64,000 nt of DNA from Platerodrilus igneus (taxonomy: Eukaryota; Arthropoda; Insecta; Coleoptera; Lycidae), in assembly GCA_036346225.1 (NCBI GenBank), contig JARFIW010001087.1:806001-870000 (forward strand), in the 5' to 3' direction. Under the pieces are notes generated by a model. That model was not told the DNA's origin, made no database searches, and saw only the letters and a list, made by a program, of their open reading frames with translations. The position numbers and the translations under genes were made by a program. Each line of letters opens with the position of its first letter. Position 1 is the first letter of the stretch. This document shows positions 11,853-23,765 of the stretch, piece by piece.

Positions 11853-11884
<32 letters not shown>
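11853..11884. repeat. (TA)n microsatellite
   Basis: Framed by CACCGCAA on the left and TTGCTGTGG on the right: an inverted pair of LTR-edge motifs. Confidence 0.95.
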
Positions 11885-11886
<2 letters not shown>

Positions 11887-12787
11887 CTGTGGATTCAAAG
11901 GGTTAAATCAGTAGGAAACAATAAAATTTCAACAACCCTGTATGTAGAAAAGAAAATTATTTACGCGCAAAATTAATTTAAGTCATTTAGGGAAAACGGA
12001 CAAGTATTGACATATTTTATAATTAATAATTGAAATGTTAAAATTACATAAAGAAAAAACAGTTCTAAAGCAAATAGAATACGTATAATTAACCATAATT
12101 TATTTTAATCCAACACGTATAAGCATTCGGGAACGTGCTTGCGTAAGAAAATCAATAATTCCAAGACAAATGTATTCGTTGAAACAGCCATCCTCAGTTT
12201 TATCAGATACAAAGAATAATAAAATCTAGGAATTGTTATGCTAAACGTTCGATAATTAACAGAAACACCTGCGTTTTAAAAAGGTTAGGTTCGACGAACT
12301 CGAGCGAGTATTATGATAGGTTTTCATAGAAATTATTTTCAACCGTCAGTTTGGTATGAACATCAAGTCTAACAAATATCTTAAAGAGCGAGGGAAATGC
12401 ACGATCGGTTGAATATAACAGATAGAGACAGATATAAAAGCGTTGGGGATTGAAAATGCATGTACCGTATACACATGGAGTTGAGATGTCATCAATATCG
12501 ATTTTTTGTAACTCAAGTGGGGTTTTGAACGAGACAGCAGACATGCATAAAACAGAGATAAATATAGTTTAGGCGGGGTTTGTGACGACAGAGAATTTTA
12601 TCATTGGTTAAAAACAGACAGTTTTCCAAACGTACGCACACGCGAAGGTTGAAAGCGTATTCGGATATACGGCACGTAGACCGAAGCAAATTTTACGAAT
12701 TTCGAGACGGGTATATTCAAAATGTTTGGAATTAGATTTGAAAATAAGTTTTTCGCTTGAAGTGCGTCCACTAAGGGGGTTTTGAAA

Positions 12788-12790
<3 letters not shown>
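11885..12790 (+). mobile_element. LTR-family relic between two TA tracts
   Basis: Begins TTGCTGTGGATT and ends TTTTGAAAGCA against the next TA tract. A PBS-like core (AGTGCGTCCACTAAGGGGG) lies at 12761-12780, so the right end looks like a plus-oriented LTR edge. No coding sequence remains. Confidence 0.35.
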
Positions 12791-12825
<35 letters not shown>

Positions 12826-12869
12826 AGTCACTTGCCAATAAACTTTATTCTTTGATATATACATATATA

Positions 12870-12903
<34 letters not shown>
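12791..12903. repeat. Two (TA)n microsatellites around a 45-bp spacer
   Basis: TA runs at 12791-12823 and 12871-12903. The right one touches the TTGCTGTG edge of the LTR retrotransposon. Confidence 0.95.
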
Positions 12904-12905
<2 letters not shown>

Positions 12906-14960
12906 CTGTGAATCCTTTTGAATTACCTGGTCCGTCGTCTTTCTTCTGTTAATCGCCTCGGCTGCTCCTCTAGATAACTTACATCCTCAATCATAAAAGA
13001 AACAAACACATTCCTACCAAAAACATCAACGTTAACTCTATTTACATCAATATTCAGAATACATAAAAATTTCAAAATTAAAATTCAGCATAAAATTCAG
13101 TTTTAAAAAGAATTTCAGGATTAATTTTATTATCATTTTACTGTGCATCCAAAATTAAAGTCCTTGTTGGATGCCTACTAATTAATATAACAATATAAGC
13201 AGACCGGAGTCTGAGTATAAAGGAGCATCTACCACCCTTTACGTTAATTAACCAGGTTTGTCTAATTGAGCTCAAAGACATACCCAAAGTTTCATCATAT
13301 TCCGAACATCAAAACAAAATACCCTTTTACTTAAACAAGCAAATTTCATCTTAAAATTAAACTTTTATGGTTAGAACAATTTCACTAATGTCCATTTAAA
13401 GTAAATCAATTATAAAGTCATTCAATACACACAAAAATGTCAAACAAAATAGTATAATTTACCTGAAGGCTACTGTCCTCGTAGCTTCAAAGTATCGTTT
13501 CTTTAGTTAATCACACCATTCACCAGGATTATATTTACGACTTCTGATTCTCTACGCTTTTAAATTTTCTCCATCACCATCCATTCAAAGTCGTTTCTGG
13601 GCCTTTCCGGAACTCATCTGTGTTTATCTGACCCTTGTTTCATGGATCCAGACACGTATTTGAACCATTTAATTATTAACACCCCCGAAAAATAGCAAAG
13701 AATTCATGCTTCTGTCACCAATATACGCCAAAACTGCCTACTTTTGTGTATACATTCGTCGTTGTAAATTTTGCTGATTGGTACAGTAAAACTAAATTTT
13801 ATTACCTTGTATCTAAGTGCACTGAAGTACATTCACGTTAGCACGTAAATAACAAGCTATTTTGAATCACTAAAATATACTAGCAAACTTTAAATTATTT
13901 AATCAAACTAAAATGCACGGTTTACCATCTTTAATCAAGTCGCGTATGTACGAGCTTTTAACGCATCGAATCGTCAAAAGTCTAAGAGAGCTTGTTTATA
14001 TTCATCTCGGTATATATAGCAAAAAGCCTGTCTGTCGGTCTGTTCCCCAAAACGGGTAATTCTAAAGAATTTCTCATGCCATGTTTCCAGTCTGTCGCTC
14101 GCGCGTCGATTTTTACGAATTTTCACTCGCCCCATTTAAATCTCAGAAAATTTCCACACGGCACGCAAGCATGTCCGAGAAAAACTAATTAATTTTGTAC
14201 AGAAATTGTTGTTCTACCTCTGATATTTGCATCCTATTTTCAACCAATTGTGACCCTCGTGACGTTGTTTAAATCCCGCCTTTTACAATATGTGTCTTTG
14301 CTTGACGCATTTTCTCTTTCCTTCTCTAACCTGTTCGTATTGGTGCAAATTGATATTCTTTATTATCGATTATTTTAGTCCACATGGAGTGTGAAATAAC
14401 CCAGCTTTAGCAATTCTCGTAACTATTATGCGACGTTTTCCCCAAGATTCTTTGAAACATTAATTATCTGCAAACTTTACGCCGAATGTGACATTTAAAC
14501 TACGCAGGTGTTCAAATATAATATTAATTCTCAGAGCCTTATTCCGTGGTATTTTAATCTTGGGTTTTTACAAGTTTCTATAGGTATTATATGTTATTAA
14601 CGGTTTAATTAACTCCAATTAAAATTGATTTCTATCCTTTTCATTTTAGCGAATACAACTTAAATATTAATTATTATACGTACACTTTGTTTTACTACCG
14701 GTTACTTAAAATAGGGTTAATTAATATAAACTTTGCACGTAATTTCTCTTTGTTTAGGAATAATTACATTACACGCAGAGCTTTTCACTACTGCTTCGTC
14801 TTATAAATAATATAAATTTCTTATTTTTACTGAAACAACCGAGTTTATTTATGCTTCATGGTTTTAATAACGCGTATTATTTAATGAAATTCCTTATACA
14901 CGGTGATTAAAATTATTTGATGTGATTATTTAATTTTCTACCCTGGTCTAAATATGAGTA
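12904..14960 (-). repeat. 3' LTR
   Basis: 2,057 bp, nearly identical to 18150..20187 apart from scattered 1-base indels and a more divergent ~90 bp at the TGCTGTG edge. The outer edge abuts (TA)n at 12903. Confidence 0.9.
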
Positions 14961-14970
14961 TTTTCCCCCT
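14961..14970 (-). promoter_or_regulatory. Polypurine tract
   Basis: On the minus strand AGGGGGAAAA directly precedes the LTR start TACTC. This is where plus-strand DNA synthesis would be primed, and it fixes the LTR boundary. Confidence 0.8.
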
Positions 14971-15490
14971 ATTTGAATACAAATAATCCCACTTATTTGA
15001 ATTCAAATATAAAGCATCTAGACAAAAAAATTACAAAAAAAATTGCCTATCTCTCTCTATCCTTATCTATCTAACTTACCTACTTTGTCTCCAATCGAAA
15101 AAAAAATATTTACACCTACCCTATATCCCTATCCTATTCCTAACTCTCACTTAATTTTATAAACTGAAATTATCCCTAACTTCATCCTACTCATCCATCT
15201 AATCCTATATACATCCTATATACCTATCCTATTCCTAACTTTTAACTAATCTTCACTATACTTTACTTCCCCCTACCTAATCCTATATGCCTATCCTACT
15301 CTTACTCTATTCCTAACTCGCCACTAATCTTATAAGAAATATCTATACTTAACCGATCTTATTTTCTTCCTACATTTACTCTTTATTCTCATCCTAAACC
15401 TATTCCTAATTATCTCCCATATTTATCCTATACCTAGCTTTATTTTCTATACACACCTACTTCTACTCTTCTATATACACCTATTCTATC
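14971..15490 (-). other. Purine-rich spacer between protease and polypurine tract
   Basis: About 500 bp, strongly C+T on the plus strand (repeated TATCCTATTCCTAACT-like phrases). It has no ORF and occupies the place where RT and integrase should be. Confidence 0.6.
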
Positions 15491-15496
15491 CCTATC

Positions 15497-16420
15497 CTAT
15501 TTAAATCTAACTCTCTTCTTGACCCTCCAAGTCTTTCTTCTAACTATCCTAATACTCTTCATCCCTATCTCTCCCCCTTCTATATCTATACTTAACATCT
15601 CTATTATCTCACATACACTAAACTTATCATCCCTCTTATCCTGACTCTTAAATATTACTTCTTCTTCAGTCCCTACACTTGTCTGTTTCTCATTTATTCT
15701 TGTTTCCCTTTCTACCGACAAACCAAACGATACTACTTTACAATTATCGATTTTTCCCTCTATGGAAAATCCTCTGTACCTTCTAGAATTCTTGTGTAAT
15801 GGAATCAGCCAGAATAAATTCCTTAAATTAACTTTATTAAAAACAAACTTGCCATCTTTACTTAATTTCGCCTTCACCTGCTCCTGATATGCTGCTTCTA
15901 CCCCCACTACTTCTGCATGTTTTTGTATTAAAGCTTGAACCTCTACTTTCCTATCCTCTGGACATCTTATTGTGTTGATCTGTTTAACTTCTTCGTCTAC
16001 CTCTACTACATTAATACTAAACCCCGTGTCATCCTCTGTGACTTCATAACTGCCCTTCCATGGCACTACCCTATCTTTAATCCTTACTACCTTCCTTTCC
16101 ATATCTATCAAAACCCCTAACTTCATCATACAGTCAACACCTAAAATGCTCTGAAACTTCAGTCCAGGTACAATTACAAACTCCTGTTCACAGCTTAAAC
16201 CTCCTATATCTATCCTAAGCACCACAACACTATTTACTACAGCAAACTTCTTTTATTTGGAGCTACTAAATGGCTACGCTTTATAGGCATAATTCTATCA
16301 CAAACCTTATCCCTAATTTTGCTGACGAATTCCTCCGATATTAAACTCGCCTCTGCCCCTGTATCAAGTAATACTTCTACATTATTCTCAAAAATTTCTA
16401 AATTAATAATTGGCAAACAT
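15497..16420 (-). pseudogene. Retropepsin-type aspartic protease and remnant of the pre-RT region
   Basis: The catalytic triad sits in VEVLLDTGAEASLISEEF near 16350-16400, in a frame that stops at about 16255. The 242-codon frame at 15497..16225 then continues with IDIGGLSCEQEFVIVPGL and the second-half ILGVDCMMKLGV motif, as in retroelement proteases. The following VQALIQKHAEVV .. FWLIPLH stretch resembles the linker before RT in Ty3/gypsy polyproteins, but the RT itself is absent. The protease would have processed gag inside the particle. The break between the two parts may be real or a homopolymer error. Confidence 0.8.
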
Positions 16421-16520
16421 AATTTTTCCTCAGTTTCTGGCTCTACTTCCTCCTCAATTTTGAAAAATTCACGTGGATGTTCGTATACATTTACACAGAA
16501 ATCTAGTGGTCTGTCGCGTT

Positions 16521-17925
16521 CTAAAAATCCTGTCCCATCCTGTTTTCCGTGCTTGGTCCTGGTTGTCCTTCTACAACCTGTGCGTACGTCCTCCTCGTGT
16601 TAATATCCGTGTCCCTGTCTCTATTCGGCGTGCTGGTCACAGTCCTGTTTACTTCCGGTAAACTGTTCTGTCTCGTGTAACTAGGTCTTGGCGTCGGTCC
16701 CCTAGTCGCACTATTGCTCCTGTATTCCTGTCCTCGTCGTTCCCAATTCGGTCGAAAATTTCTGTTGTAGTCAGGCCGTCTCGGATAATTCGGTGTCCTG
16801 TTGTCAAACCTAACTGTGTTAACGTTTCGTTCTCGTATCTCTCTTGTCCGTCCACACATACATCGTCATATCTCTGCAAATACTCTAAAAATGTCTCCCG
16901 TTCTGTGATGTTTTGTAAGGCAACGTGTTGTCTAATTTCCAGTTCAAAATGTCGTGATAGGTACTTGATTATCTGTCTGTCCGTCAATGGTGGATTCAGT
17001 TGTTTGGCCACACTGTATTTGCGGATGGCATATTGCTCCCTAGAACCTGCAAACTCTCCCTTAAATTTTCCTGTAATCAAGTCGTCCCTAATCTGATCCT
17101 GTTTGTGATCACTCCAGTAATGTTGTAAAATTTGTTTTCAAAGTCCTGATACGTGTCTATGTCATGTCCTACTAAATTGTACCATGCTTCCGCGTTGTCC
17201 TTTAATAAAGCCTTTATCGTATTCAGTTTAGTCTGTTCGTCAAATAAATTTCCCACTAGATTTCTTACACTATTAATAAAAATTTGTGGATTTACCCTGT
17301 TATCGCCATAAAACTTCATGTGTTGGTCCAATGATACTCCACCTGTAGAAAATCTGGGACCATCCCCCGTTAAATTTGACATGTTGTATTTGATACTACT
17401 AACTTCGCGTTCTACCCTGCCTAACTGATCCCTACATGAGTCCGTTACTTCAGTCATTTTTACATTAATCTCTTCTTCACAAAAAATGCGTACTTCGGAC
17501 CTTAAATGTCCCATTTCCTGTCGAAGACCTGTAATATCACGCTCATTTTTTTCAACCCTATTTTCAACTTCCCCCATCTTTATGGTAAGACTATTTTTAA
17601 ACTCTGTAAATTCTTTAGTCGACTGCTCAATTTTCCCGCTTATCTGCTCTAATTTTTGGTTGGACTCCTCCCTAGCTCTATTAGATTCATCGCTTAGCAG
17701 TTCTAATTTTCTGTTGGACTCCTCCTCGCTCTATTCGATTCTTCTCTAGCTAATCGCATTTCCTCTAACATTCTCATCATTAACTCATTTCCTTGATCCC
17801 TGATTCCGTCCTCGACTGATCTCTACTGCCTCCGCTTCTTCCATTTTCGAATTTTTCCCACACAATGCACTATCGTCACTTCCAATTTCCACTCCTTGAC
17901 TCCTTAACCACTCCTTTCTCTGCAT
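16521..17925 (-). pseudogene. Gag polyprotein, frameshifted
   Basis: Structural protein of the retrotransposon. From ATG at 17925 (MQRKEWLRSQGVEIGSDD) a heptad-like segment rich in ESNRxREESN repeats predicts an N-terminal coiled coil. It is followed by EVENRVEKNERDITGLRQE, a capsid-like core (KFYGDNRVNPQIFINSVRNL .. LLKDNAEAWYNLVG) and an Arg/Asn/Pro-rich C-terminus (RRPDYNRNFRPNWERRG) likely to bind RNA. I see no CCHC zinc knuckle. The reading frame shifts near 17720, 17090 and 16850, which splits it into three open pieces. Confidence 0.75.
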
Positions 17926-18040
17926 ACGTTCTAATCACTCTCACACACTCTAAAATACTCTTAAATTTATACACACACAGAAACTCTCTCTCTCAGATCG
18001 CCAGTTTCCTGGAATAAAATCACAAAAATTTTATTTGGAA

Positions 18041-18149
18041 CTCGAGCCTCACTTTTGGGTCGCCAAGAAATGCTGTGAATCTTCTCATATCTGCAGGTAC
18101 TGGCCCTTTCAAAAAAAACATTCGAGCCCCACAGTTTGGGCGTCAAGAA
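18041..18149 (-). promoter_or_regulatory. Duplicated primer-binding site
   Basis: Next to the LTR edge (TGCTGTG at 18150) lies a tRNA-3'-end-like sequence at 18121-18145 (TTCGAGCCCC .. GGGCGTCA on the plus strand). After another TGCTGTG at 18071-18077 comes a second copy at 18041-18065 (CTCGAGCC .. GGGTCGCCA). The 5' leader thus carries two [LTR-edge + PBS] units ~80 bp apart. Confidence 0.65.
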
Positions 18150-20184
18150 TGCTGTGATACTTTTAAAATCCGTGAACTACGCTTTTCGCCTCGGCTGCTC
18201 ACCTAATGTTATAAACCTCCTCATTCATAAAAAAAAACAAACACATTCCTACAAAAAACATCAACGTTAACTCTATTTACATCAATATTCAGAATACATA
18301 AAAATTTCAAAATTAAATTCAGCATAAAATTCAGTTTTAAAAGAATTTCAGGATTAATTTTATTATCATTTTACTGTGCATCCAAAATTAAAGTCCTTGT
18401 TGGATGCCTACTAATTAATATAACAATATAAGCAGACCGGAGTCTGAGTATAAAGGGAGCATCTACCACCCTTTACGTTAATTAACCAGGTTTGTCTAAT
18501 TGAGCTCAAAGACATACCCAAAGTTTCATCATATTCCCGAACATCAAAACAAAATACCCTTTTACTTAAACAAGCAAATTTCATCTTAAAATTAAACTTT
18601 TATGGTTAGAACAATTTCACTAATGTCCATTTAAAGTAAATCAATTATAAAGTCATTCAATACACACAAAAATGTCAAACAAAATAGTATAATTTACCTG
18701 AAGGTTACTGTCCTCGTAGCTTCAAAGTATCGTTTCTTTAGTTAATCACACCATTCACCAGGATTATATTTACGACTTCTGATTCTCTACGCTTTTAAAT
18801 TTTCTCCATCACCATCCATTCAAAGTCGTTTCTGGGCCTTTCCGGAACTCATCTGTGTTTATCTGACCCTTGTTTCATGGATCCAGACACGTATTTGAAC
18901 CATTTAATTATTAACACCCCGAAAAATAGCAAAGAATTCATGCTTCTGTCACCAATATACGCCAAAACTGCCTACTTTTGTGTATACATTCGTCGTTGTA
19001 AATTTTGCTGATTGGTACAGTGAAACTAAATTTTATTACCTTGTATCTAAGTGCACTGAAGTACATTCACGTTAGCACGTAAATAACAACTATTTTGAAT
19101 CACTAAAATATACTAGCAAACTTTAAATTATTTAATCAAACTAAAATGCACGGTTTACCATCTTTAATCAAGTCGCGTATGTACGAGCTTTTAACGCATC
19201 GAATCGTCAAAAGTCTAAGAGAGCTTGTTTATATTCATCTCGGTATATATAGCAAAAGCCTGTCTGTCGGTCTGTTCCCCAAAACGGGTAATTCTAAAGA
19301 ATTTCTCATGCCATGTTTCCAGTCTGTCGCTCGCGCGTCGATTTTTACAATTTTCACTCGCCCCATTTAAATCTCAGAAAATTTCCACACGGCACGCAAG
19401 CATGTCCGAGAAAAACTAATTAATTTTGTACAGAAATTGTTGTTCTACCTCTGATATTTGCATCCTATTTTCAACCAATTGTGACCCTCGTGACGTTGTT
19501 TAAATCCCGCCTTTTACAATATGTGTCTTTGCTTGACGCATTTTCTCTTTCCTTCTCTAACCTGTTCGTATTGGTGCAAATTGATATTCTTTATTATCGA
19601 TTATTTTAGTCCACATGGAGTGTGAAATAACCCAGCTTTAGCAATTCTCGTAACTATTATGCGACGTTTTCCCAAGATTCTTTGAAACATTAATTATCTG
19701 CAAACTTTACGCCGAATGTGACATTTAAACTACGCAGGTGTTCAAATATAATATTAATTCTCAGAGCCTTATTCCGTGGTATTTTAATCTTGGGTTTTAC
19801 AAGTTTCTATAGGTATTATATGTTATTAACGGTTTAATTAACTCCAATTAAAATTGATTTCTATCTTTTCATTTTAGCGAATACAACTTAAATATTAATT
19901 ATTATACGTACACTTTGTTTTACTACCGGTTACTTAAAATAGGGTTAATTAATATAAACTTTGCACGTAATTTCTCTTTGTTTAGGAATAATTACATTAC
20001 ACGCAGAGCTTTTCACTACTGCTTCGTCTTATAAATAATTTAAATTTCTTATTTTACTGAAACAACCGAGTTTATTTATGCTTCATGGTTTTAATAACGC
20101 GTATTATTTAATGAAATTCCTTATACACGGTGATTAAAATTATTTGATGTGATTATTTAATTTTCTACCCTGGTCTAAATATGA

Positions 20185-20187
<3 letters not shown>
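18150..20187 (-). repeat. 5' LTR
   Basis: 2,038-bp partner of 12904..14960. Read on the minus strand it begins TACTCATATTTAGACC at 20187 beside a (TA)n tract and ends CACAGCA at 18150. A splice-donor-like CAGGTAAAT (minus strand, near 18697) lies about 550 bp inside the edge. Confidence 0.9.

Positions 20188-20241
<54 letters not shown>
20188..20241. repeat. (TA)n microsatellite
   Basis: About 27 TA units separating the LTR start (TACTC) from a PLE 3' end. Confidence 0.97.
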
Positions 20242-20243
<2 letters not shown>

Positions 20244-20395
20244 TTCTTTTTAGCGAACGTAAATATATGGACAAGTTGATATTTTAATTCTTTTGGGATA
20301 CTTTTCGTTCGAATGTTTTATTAAATATTCATTTGCTTGTTTCTGACGTTTCGATTTTATTTAAAATTTTTTTCAAAGGGTTTTTGATACTTTCT
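20241..20395 (-). mobile_element. PLE 3' terminal fragment
   Basis: Aligns by eye with 53985..54125, the 3' end of the PLE on the minus strand: shared AACGTAAATATATGG, AAGTTGATATTTTAAT, AAATATTCATTTGCT and TTTCTGRCGTTTCGAT. Only ~150 bp remain, placed between a TA tract and the RNase H of the LINE to the right. Confidence 0.6.
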
Positions 20396-20600
20396 AGAAT
20401 ACTTAATGAGTCCGTGAATATGACAAAGCGCGGGTAGTTAGTATATAAATAATATAGTAGAGCTTGCCAAATCGCGTCAGCTTCTGCTGCTGTGAAGGTG
20501 CTAGATTGTTTGGAAAGCGTCCATATGTGCGTATTTTCATCGTAGTGAATAGCACTACCGACACCTGTACTTGACTTTAAATCGTCAGTGTAAATTTTTT
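20360..20600 (-). pseudogene. RNase H domain of the I-like LINE
   Basis: Minus-strand translation reads IYTDDLKSSTGVGSAIHYDE, then TFTAAEADAIWQALLYYLY and FVIFTDSLSILESI. These match the three acidic positions of RNase H (the first Asp in YTDDLK, the Glu of AEADAI, the Asp of FTDSLS). The domain would degrade the RNA template during target-primed reverse transcription. Translation then runs into PLE-like sequence without the usual C-terminal residues. Confidence 0.8.
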
Positions 20601-21274
20601 TTGGCGTTTTGAAAAATTTCTAGTAATGGTCGGAATAGGTAATGGTATACATTGTTAGGAGTACATTCTTTTGGGTAAAGACACAAGTGTTTGAGTATTT
20701 CGATTTCTCCTGTACACCATGTGGCTGTTTCTGATGGATGTAATGAAAGTGTGTCGATGAGGGCGATGTTCCATAGTGTCATCAACTCGCCTGCTCTAAT
20801 GTAGACCTGGCTATAGTAGGCAATGTTGCATATGGATTATGTTTTAGATCTTTGAATAATCCATGGTTGATGTGGTTATTTATGGCTCTAATTTTAGATT
20901 AGTATTTTTCTATATGTGAGGGGAAAAGGACGCCAGTTTCACAGGCAATTGCAATCGCTGGACTCGTTCAGAAGGCTCCTGTGCATATACTTAATCCTTT
21001 TGTGTGTATTCGGTCCAATTGTTGGAGTCTTGTTTTTCTAACGGACGAGTAAACAATGCAACATTATTCCATACGAGGCATTACGAGTGCTCTGTACATC
21101 ATTAGGAGTACTTCTCACCTTGCTCTCCACTTTATTTTTCCAACACATTTTATAATGTTTAATGCTTCTCTGCATTGGGTTTCGAGTTTGGTAATGTGTT
21201 CTCCCCAATATAGTTTTTTGTCCAGAATCATACCCAAAACGTTATTGCTTCTTTTACTGGAATTTTATGCGTGT

Positions 21275-22133
21275 TTAAAAATATTTGTGGGTGTGGATTC
21301 GCCAGCAGCGGAAGTGGGTACATGTGGTTTTTGTTTTAGATATTTGGAAGCCTCTGGAATATGCTTTGGATACTAGGACGTTTAGTTGTTGTTGGAATAC
21401 TTTTTCCATGTTCTTTATCGATTGGTCTGTATAGAAAATTGTTAAGTCATCCACGTATGCTATTCCTTTTACTGGGAGTTCTATTGCTTCTAGTAGAAAG
21501 TTAATAGAGATTGCAAATAGGGTAACACTTAAGACAGATCCCTTGGGTATACCATTTTCCATTGTTTTAATTGGCGATGATACTCCAGAAGCTTGAACTG
21601 CGAATGAGCGGTTTGATAGAAATTTTTTTATTATGGTTGGTAACTTTCCACGTAGGCCCCATAGGTGCAGCTGTTGTTAAAGGCCATGGTGCCATACCAT
21701 ATCAAATGCCTTCTCGATATCTAGGATTATGGATACTAAGTGTTTCTGTACATGAAGGCTCATGGATTTCAGACTCGATATATACTAATGCATCCATGGT
21801 GGAGTGATTTCTACGACATCCTACTTGTAATGGTGATAAATGATTGTTTCTTTCCAGGAACCAAGTTAGGCGGAAATTTACTACTTTTTCAAAAAGTTTG
21901 CCCAGGCAGCAGGTTAATGAGATTGGTCTATAGCTAGAAGGACGTGATGGATTTTTGTCAGGTTTTAGTATTGGGATAATGACAGCATGTTTCCAAAGGT
22001 CTGGATATATGCCATTATCCCATATAAAGTTGAAAAGATGAAGTATTTTTGTTTTTTTTGAAGGACGGAAATGGCATAGCATTTCATATGTAAGGTTGTC
22101 TGGCCCAGGTGCAGTTTTCTTGCATATACTCAA
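21275..22133 (-). pseudogene. Reverse transcriptase domain of the I-like LINE
   Basis: Two open pieces, 22133..21702 and 21562..21275, give the RT in order: KTAPGPDNLTYEML, LWKHAVIIPILKPDKN, SYRPISLTCCLGKLFEKVV, the IPKGSVLSVTLFAISIN segment and the catalytic AYVDDLTIF motif. All core motifs are recognisable. A frameshift near 21.57-21.70 kb separates the pieces. Further right, 22134-22500 continues in a broken frame linking to the endonuclease. Confidence 0.85.
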
Positions 22134-22499
22134 TGCGTTTTCGAGTTCTTGAATCGTTAATTTACAGTTGTAGTCTTGAAAGTCGGCTGTGGTAAAATTT
22201 ATATCTGTTTGTTCTTCAGTCAGTTTGGTTGTTTTAAATTCTTCTTTAAGATTTTCAGAACTACTAACAGCTTTGAAATGTTCTGCTATAACGTTAGTGA
22301 TATCATAGGGGCCTGTAATAATTGTATCATCAACTGAAACAGATGTAATACTGGTATTTTTATATTTTCCTGATATACTGTGTACTTTGTTTCACACTGC
22401 CGAAGTGGGTGTCTCTGAGTTAAGTTTAGAAACGTATTCCACCCAGCATGTTCTCTTATCATCTACTATTAACTACTAGCTAGGGCTCTTAATTTTTTG

Positions 22500-23450
22500 A
22501 ATCTTATTAGGTTCTCTTCGGTGGGTTTCTTTTTTTGAATTAGTTAAATGCAAAATTTTTCGTGTATCGCTGATGCTGTTTTGATTGACCACCAAGGAAC
22601 AGCTCGTCTTTTGTATGGACTACCCGACTGTGAAATGGCATTGGTTGCTGCTGAAAGCATCGCATTTGTTGTTGTTTCTGTAGCGGTGTTTATGTCTATG
22701 GTAAGTGTAGGTATCGCTATGGTGTTGGAGAAGGAGTTCCAGTCTGCTTTTTTTGTGATCCATTTTTTTGGTAGGTTTATATTTATGGTAGAGGTGTCGG
22801 TTGAAATTACATTATGGTCACTATAGTAAAGGTCACTGATTGTTGCCCATGTAAAATGTTGTGCAATCGATGCAGTACAGGGCGTTAAGTCGATGACCGA
22901 TTTTGATTCATCTCTCGCGTTAAAATGAGTAGAACTACCTGAATTTAATAAAACCAGATTAGAATTATCTATTACCTGTTCTAAAAGGCGTCCACGTGCG
23001 TCCTTTTTAAAGAGCCCCAAGTTGGAGAGCGGGCATTGAAATCTTCAGTAATTATAACTGGACGTGGTAATTGATCAAGTAAATCTTCCAGTTGTTTATC
23101 GTTTCAATTTGAGTCAGGTAGATATGTCACAGATAGTGGCTTTAATGGGGTAATCTATCTGAACAGTTACAGCTTGTAATGTAGTTTGGAGGAGAATTTT
23201 TTTGTATGAATATTTTCACGTATAGATAGAGCAACACCTCCATGAGCTCTATTAATTGTAGCTATATCCGTTCAAAAACATTTATAACCTCTTAATTTAA
23301 ATGGTTAGTTGGTATGAAAATGCGTTTGTTGTAAGGAGAAACAAAACGGATTATATTTATTTCGTAATATTTGTAGTTCGGGAATATGTAGTACACAGCC
23401 ATTACAATTTCGTTGTACTAGTTTTTCTTTTTGACATAAGTAAATTCTAT
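22500..23450 (-). pseudogene. AP-type endonuclease of the I-like LINE
   Basis: From the N-terminus: QRNCNGCVLHIPELQILRN (about 23400), then SLQQTH where active enzymes have LQETH, so the catalytic Glu appears changed to Gln. Next come RAHGGVALSIRENI, VIITEDFNARSPTWGSL (the DFN motif), a 158-codon open piece 23020..22544 with NLVLLNSGSSTHF and DLTPCTASIA, and YYSDHNVI (the SDH motif). This domain nicks the target DNA. The copy is inactive because of frameshifts and the altered Glu. Confidence 0.8.
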
Positions 23451-23765
23451 TTCAGGTAATATAGTGGGTGAGGGGTTCGATCACTCCAGGTCCTTTTGTC
23501 GGTCTTTAGATTAGTCAATTGCGAATGTGTCGAATCGTTATGAGATTTATCTTTATGGCGAGTTGGGGAGATGATAGTATGGTTTTGTGGTGGTGTTGGT
23601 TCTAACACCCCTTGTTTCTGTAGTGGTGTATATCAGTACCAGGTAGAAGCGTTTTTATTAGTTCTATGTCCTTTTTGATGTTTTCAAGGAAATCCAGTAT
23701 GCTACTATCAACTATAGGAGTAGCAGCAATTTGACTAAACGATTTATGTAAGGGATTGTTAACGT

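Larger units (their letters stand above)
10100..11853 (+). mobile_element. LTR-family relic, plus orientation, with RTE fragments inserted
   Basis: Ends with CACCGCAA at a (TA)n tract. It has a splice-donor-like CCAGGTAACG near 10320 and two PBS-like modules before the edge (11753-11777, 11807-11830). Two RTE 3' fragments lie inside it. Boundaries other than the right edge are approximate. Confidence 0.4.
12904..20187 (-). mobile_element. LTR retrotransposon with 2-kb LTRs, gag and protease only
   Basis: Two ~2.05-kb direct repeats enclose a 3.2-kb interior read on the minus strand. In element orientation the order is LTR, duplicated PBS, gag, aspartic protease, pyrimidine/purine-rich spacer, polypurine tract, LTR. 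RT, RNase H and integrase are missing, although a pre-RT stretch survives after the protease. The copy is thus non-autonomous and would have needed enzymes from a relative. The LTRs start TACTC and end AGCA instead of TG..CA, and both outer edges lie in (TA)n tracts, so any target duplication is hidden. Gag and protease style suggest Ty3/gypsy; BEL is less likely. Confidence 0.88.

Noticed and set aside
12601..12864. ORFs containing YIYIYIYI
   Set aside because: Translation of the TA microsatellite.
15000..15490. Pyrimidine-rich repeats that might be a telomeric or satellite array
   Set aside because: Units are irregular and the tract sits exactly between protease and polypurine tract of one retrotransposon, so it is part of that element.
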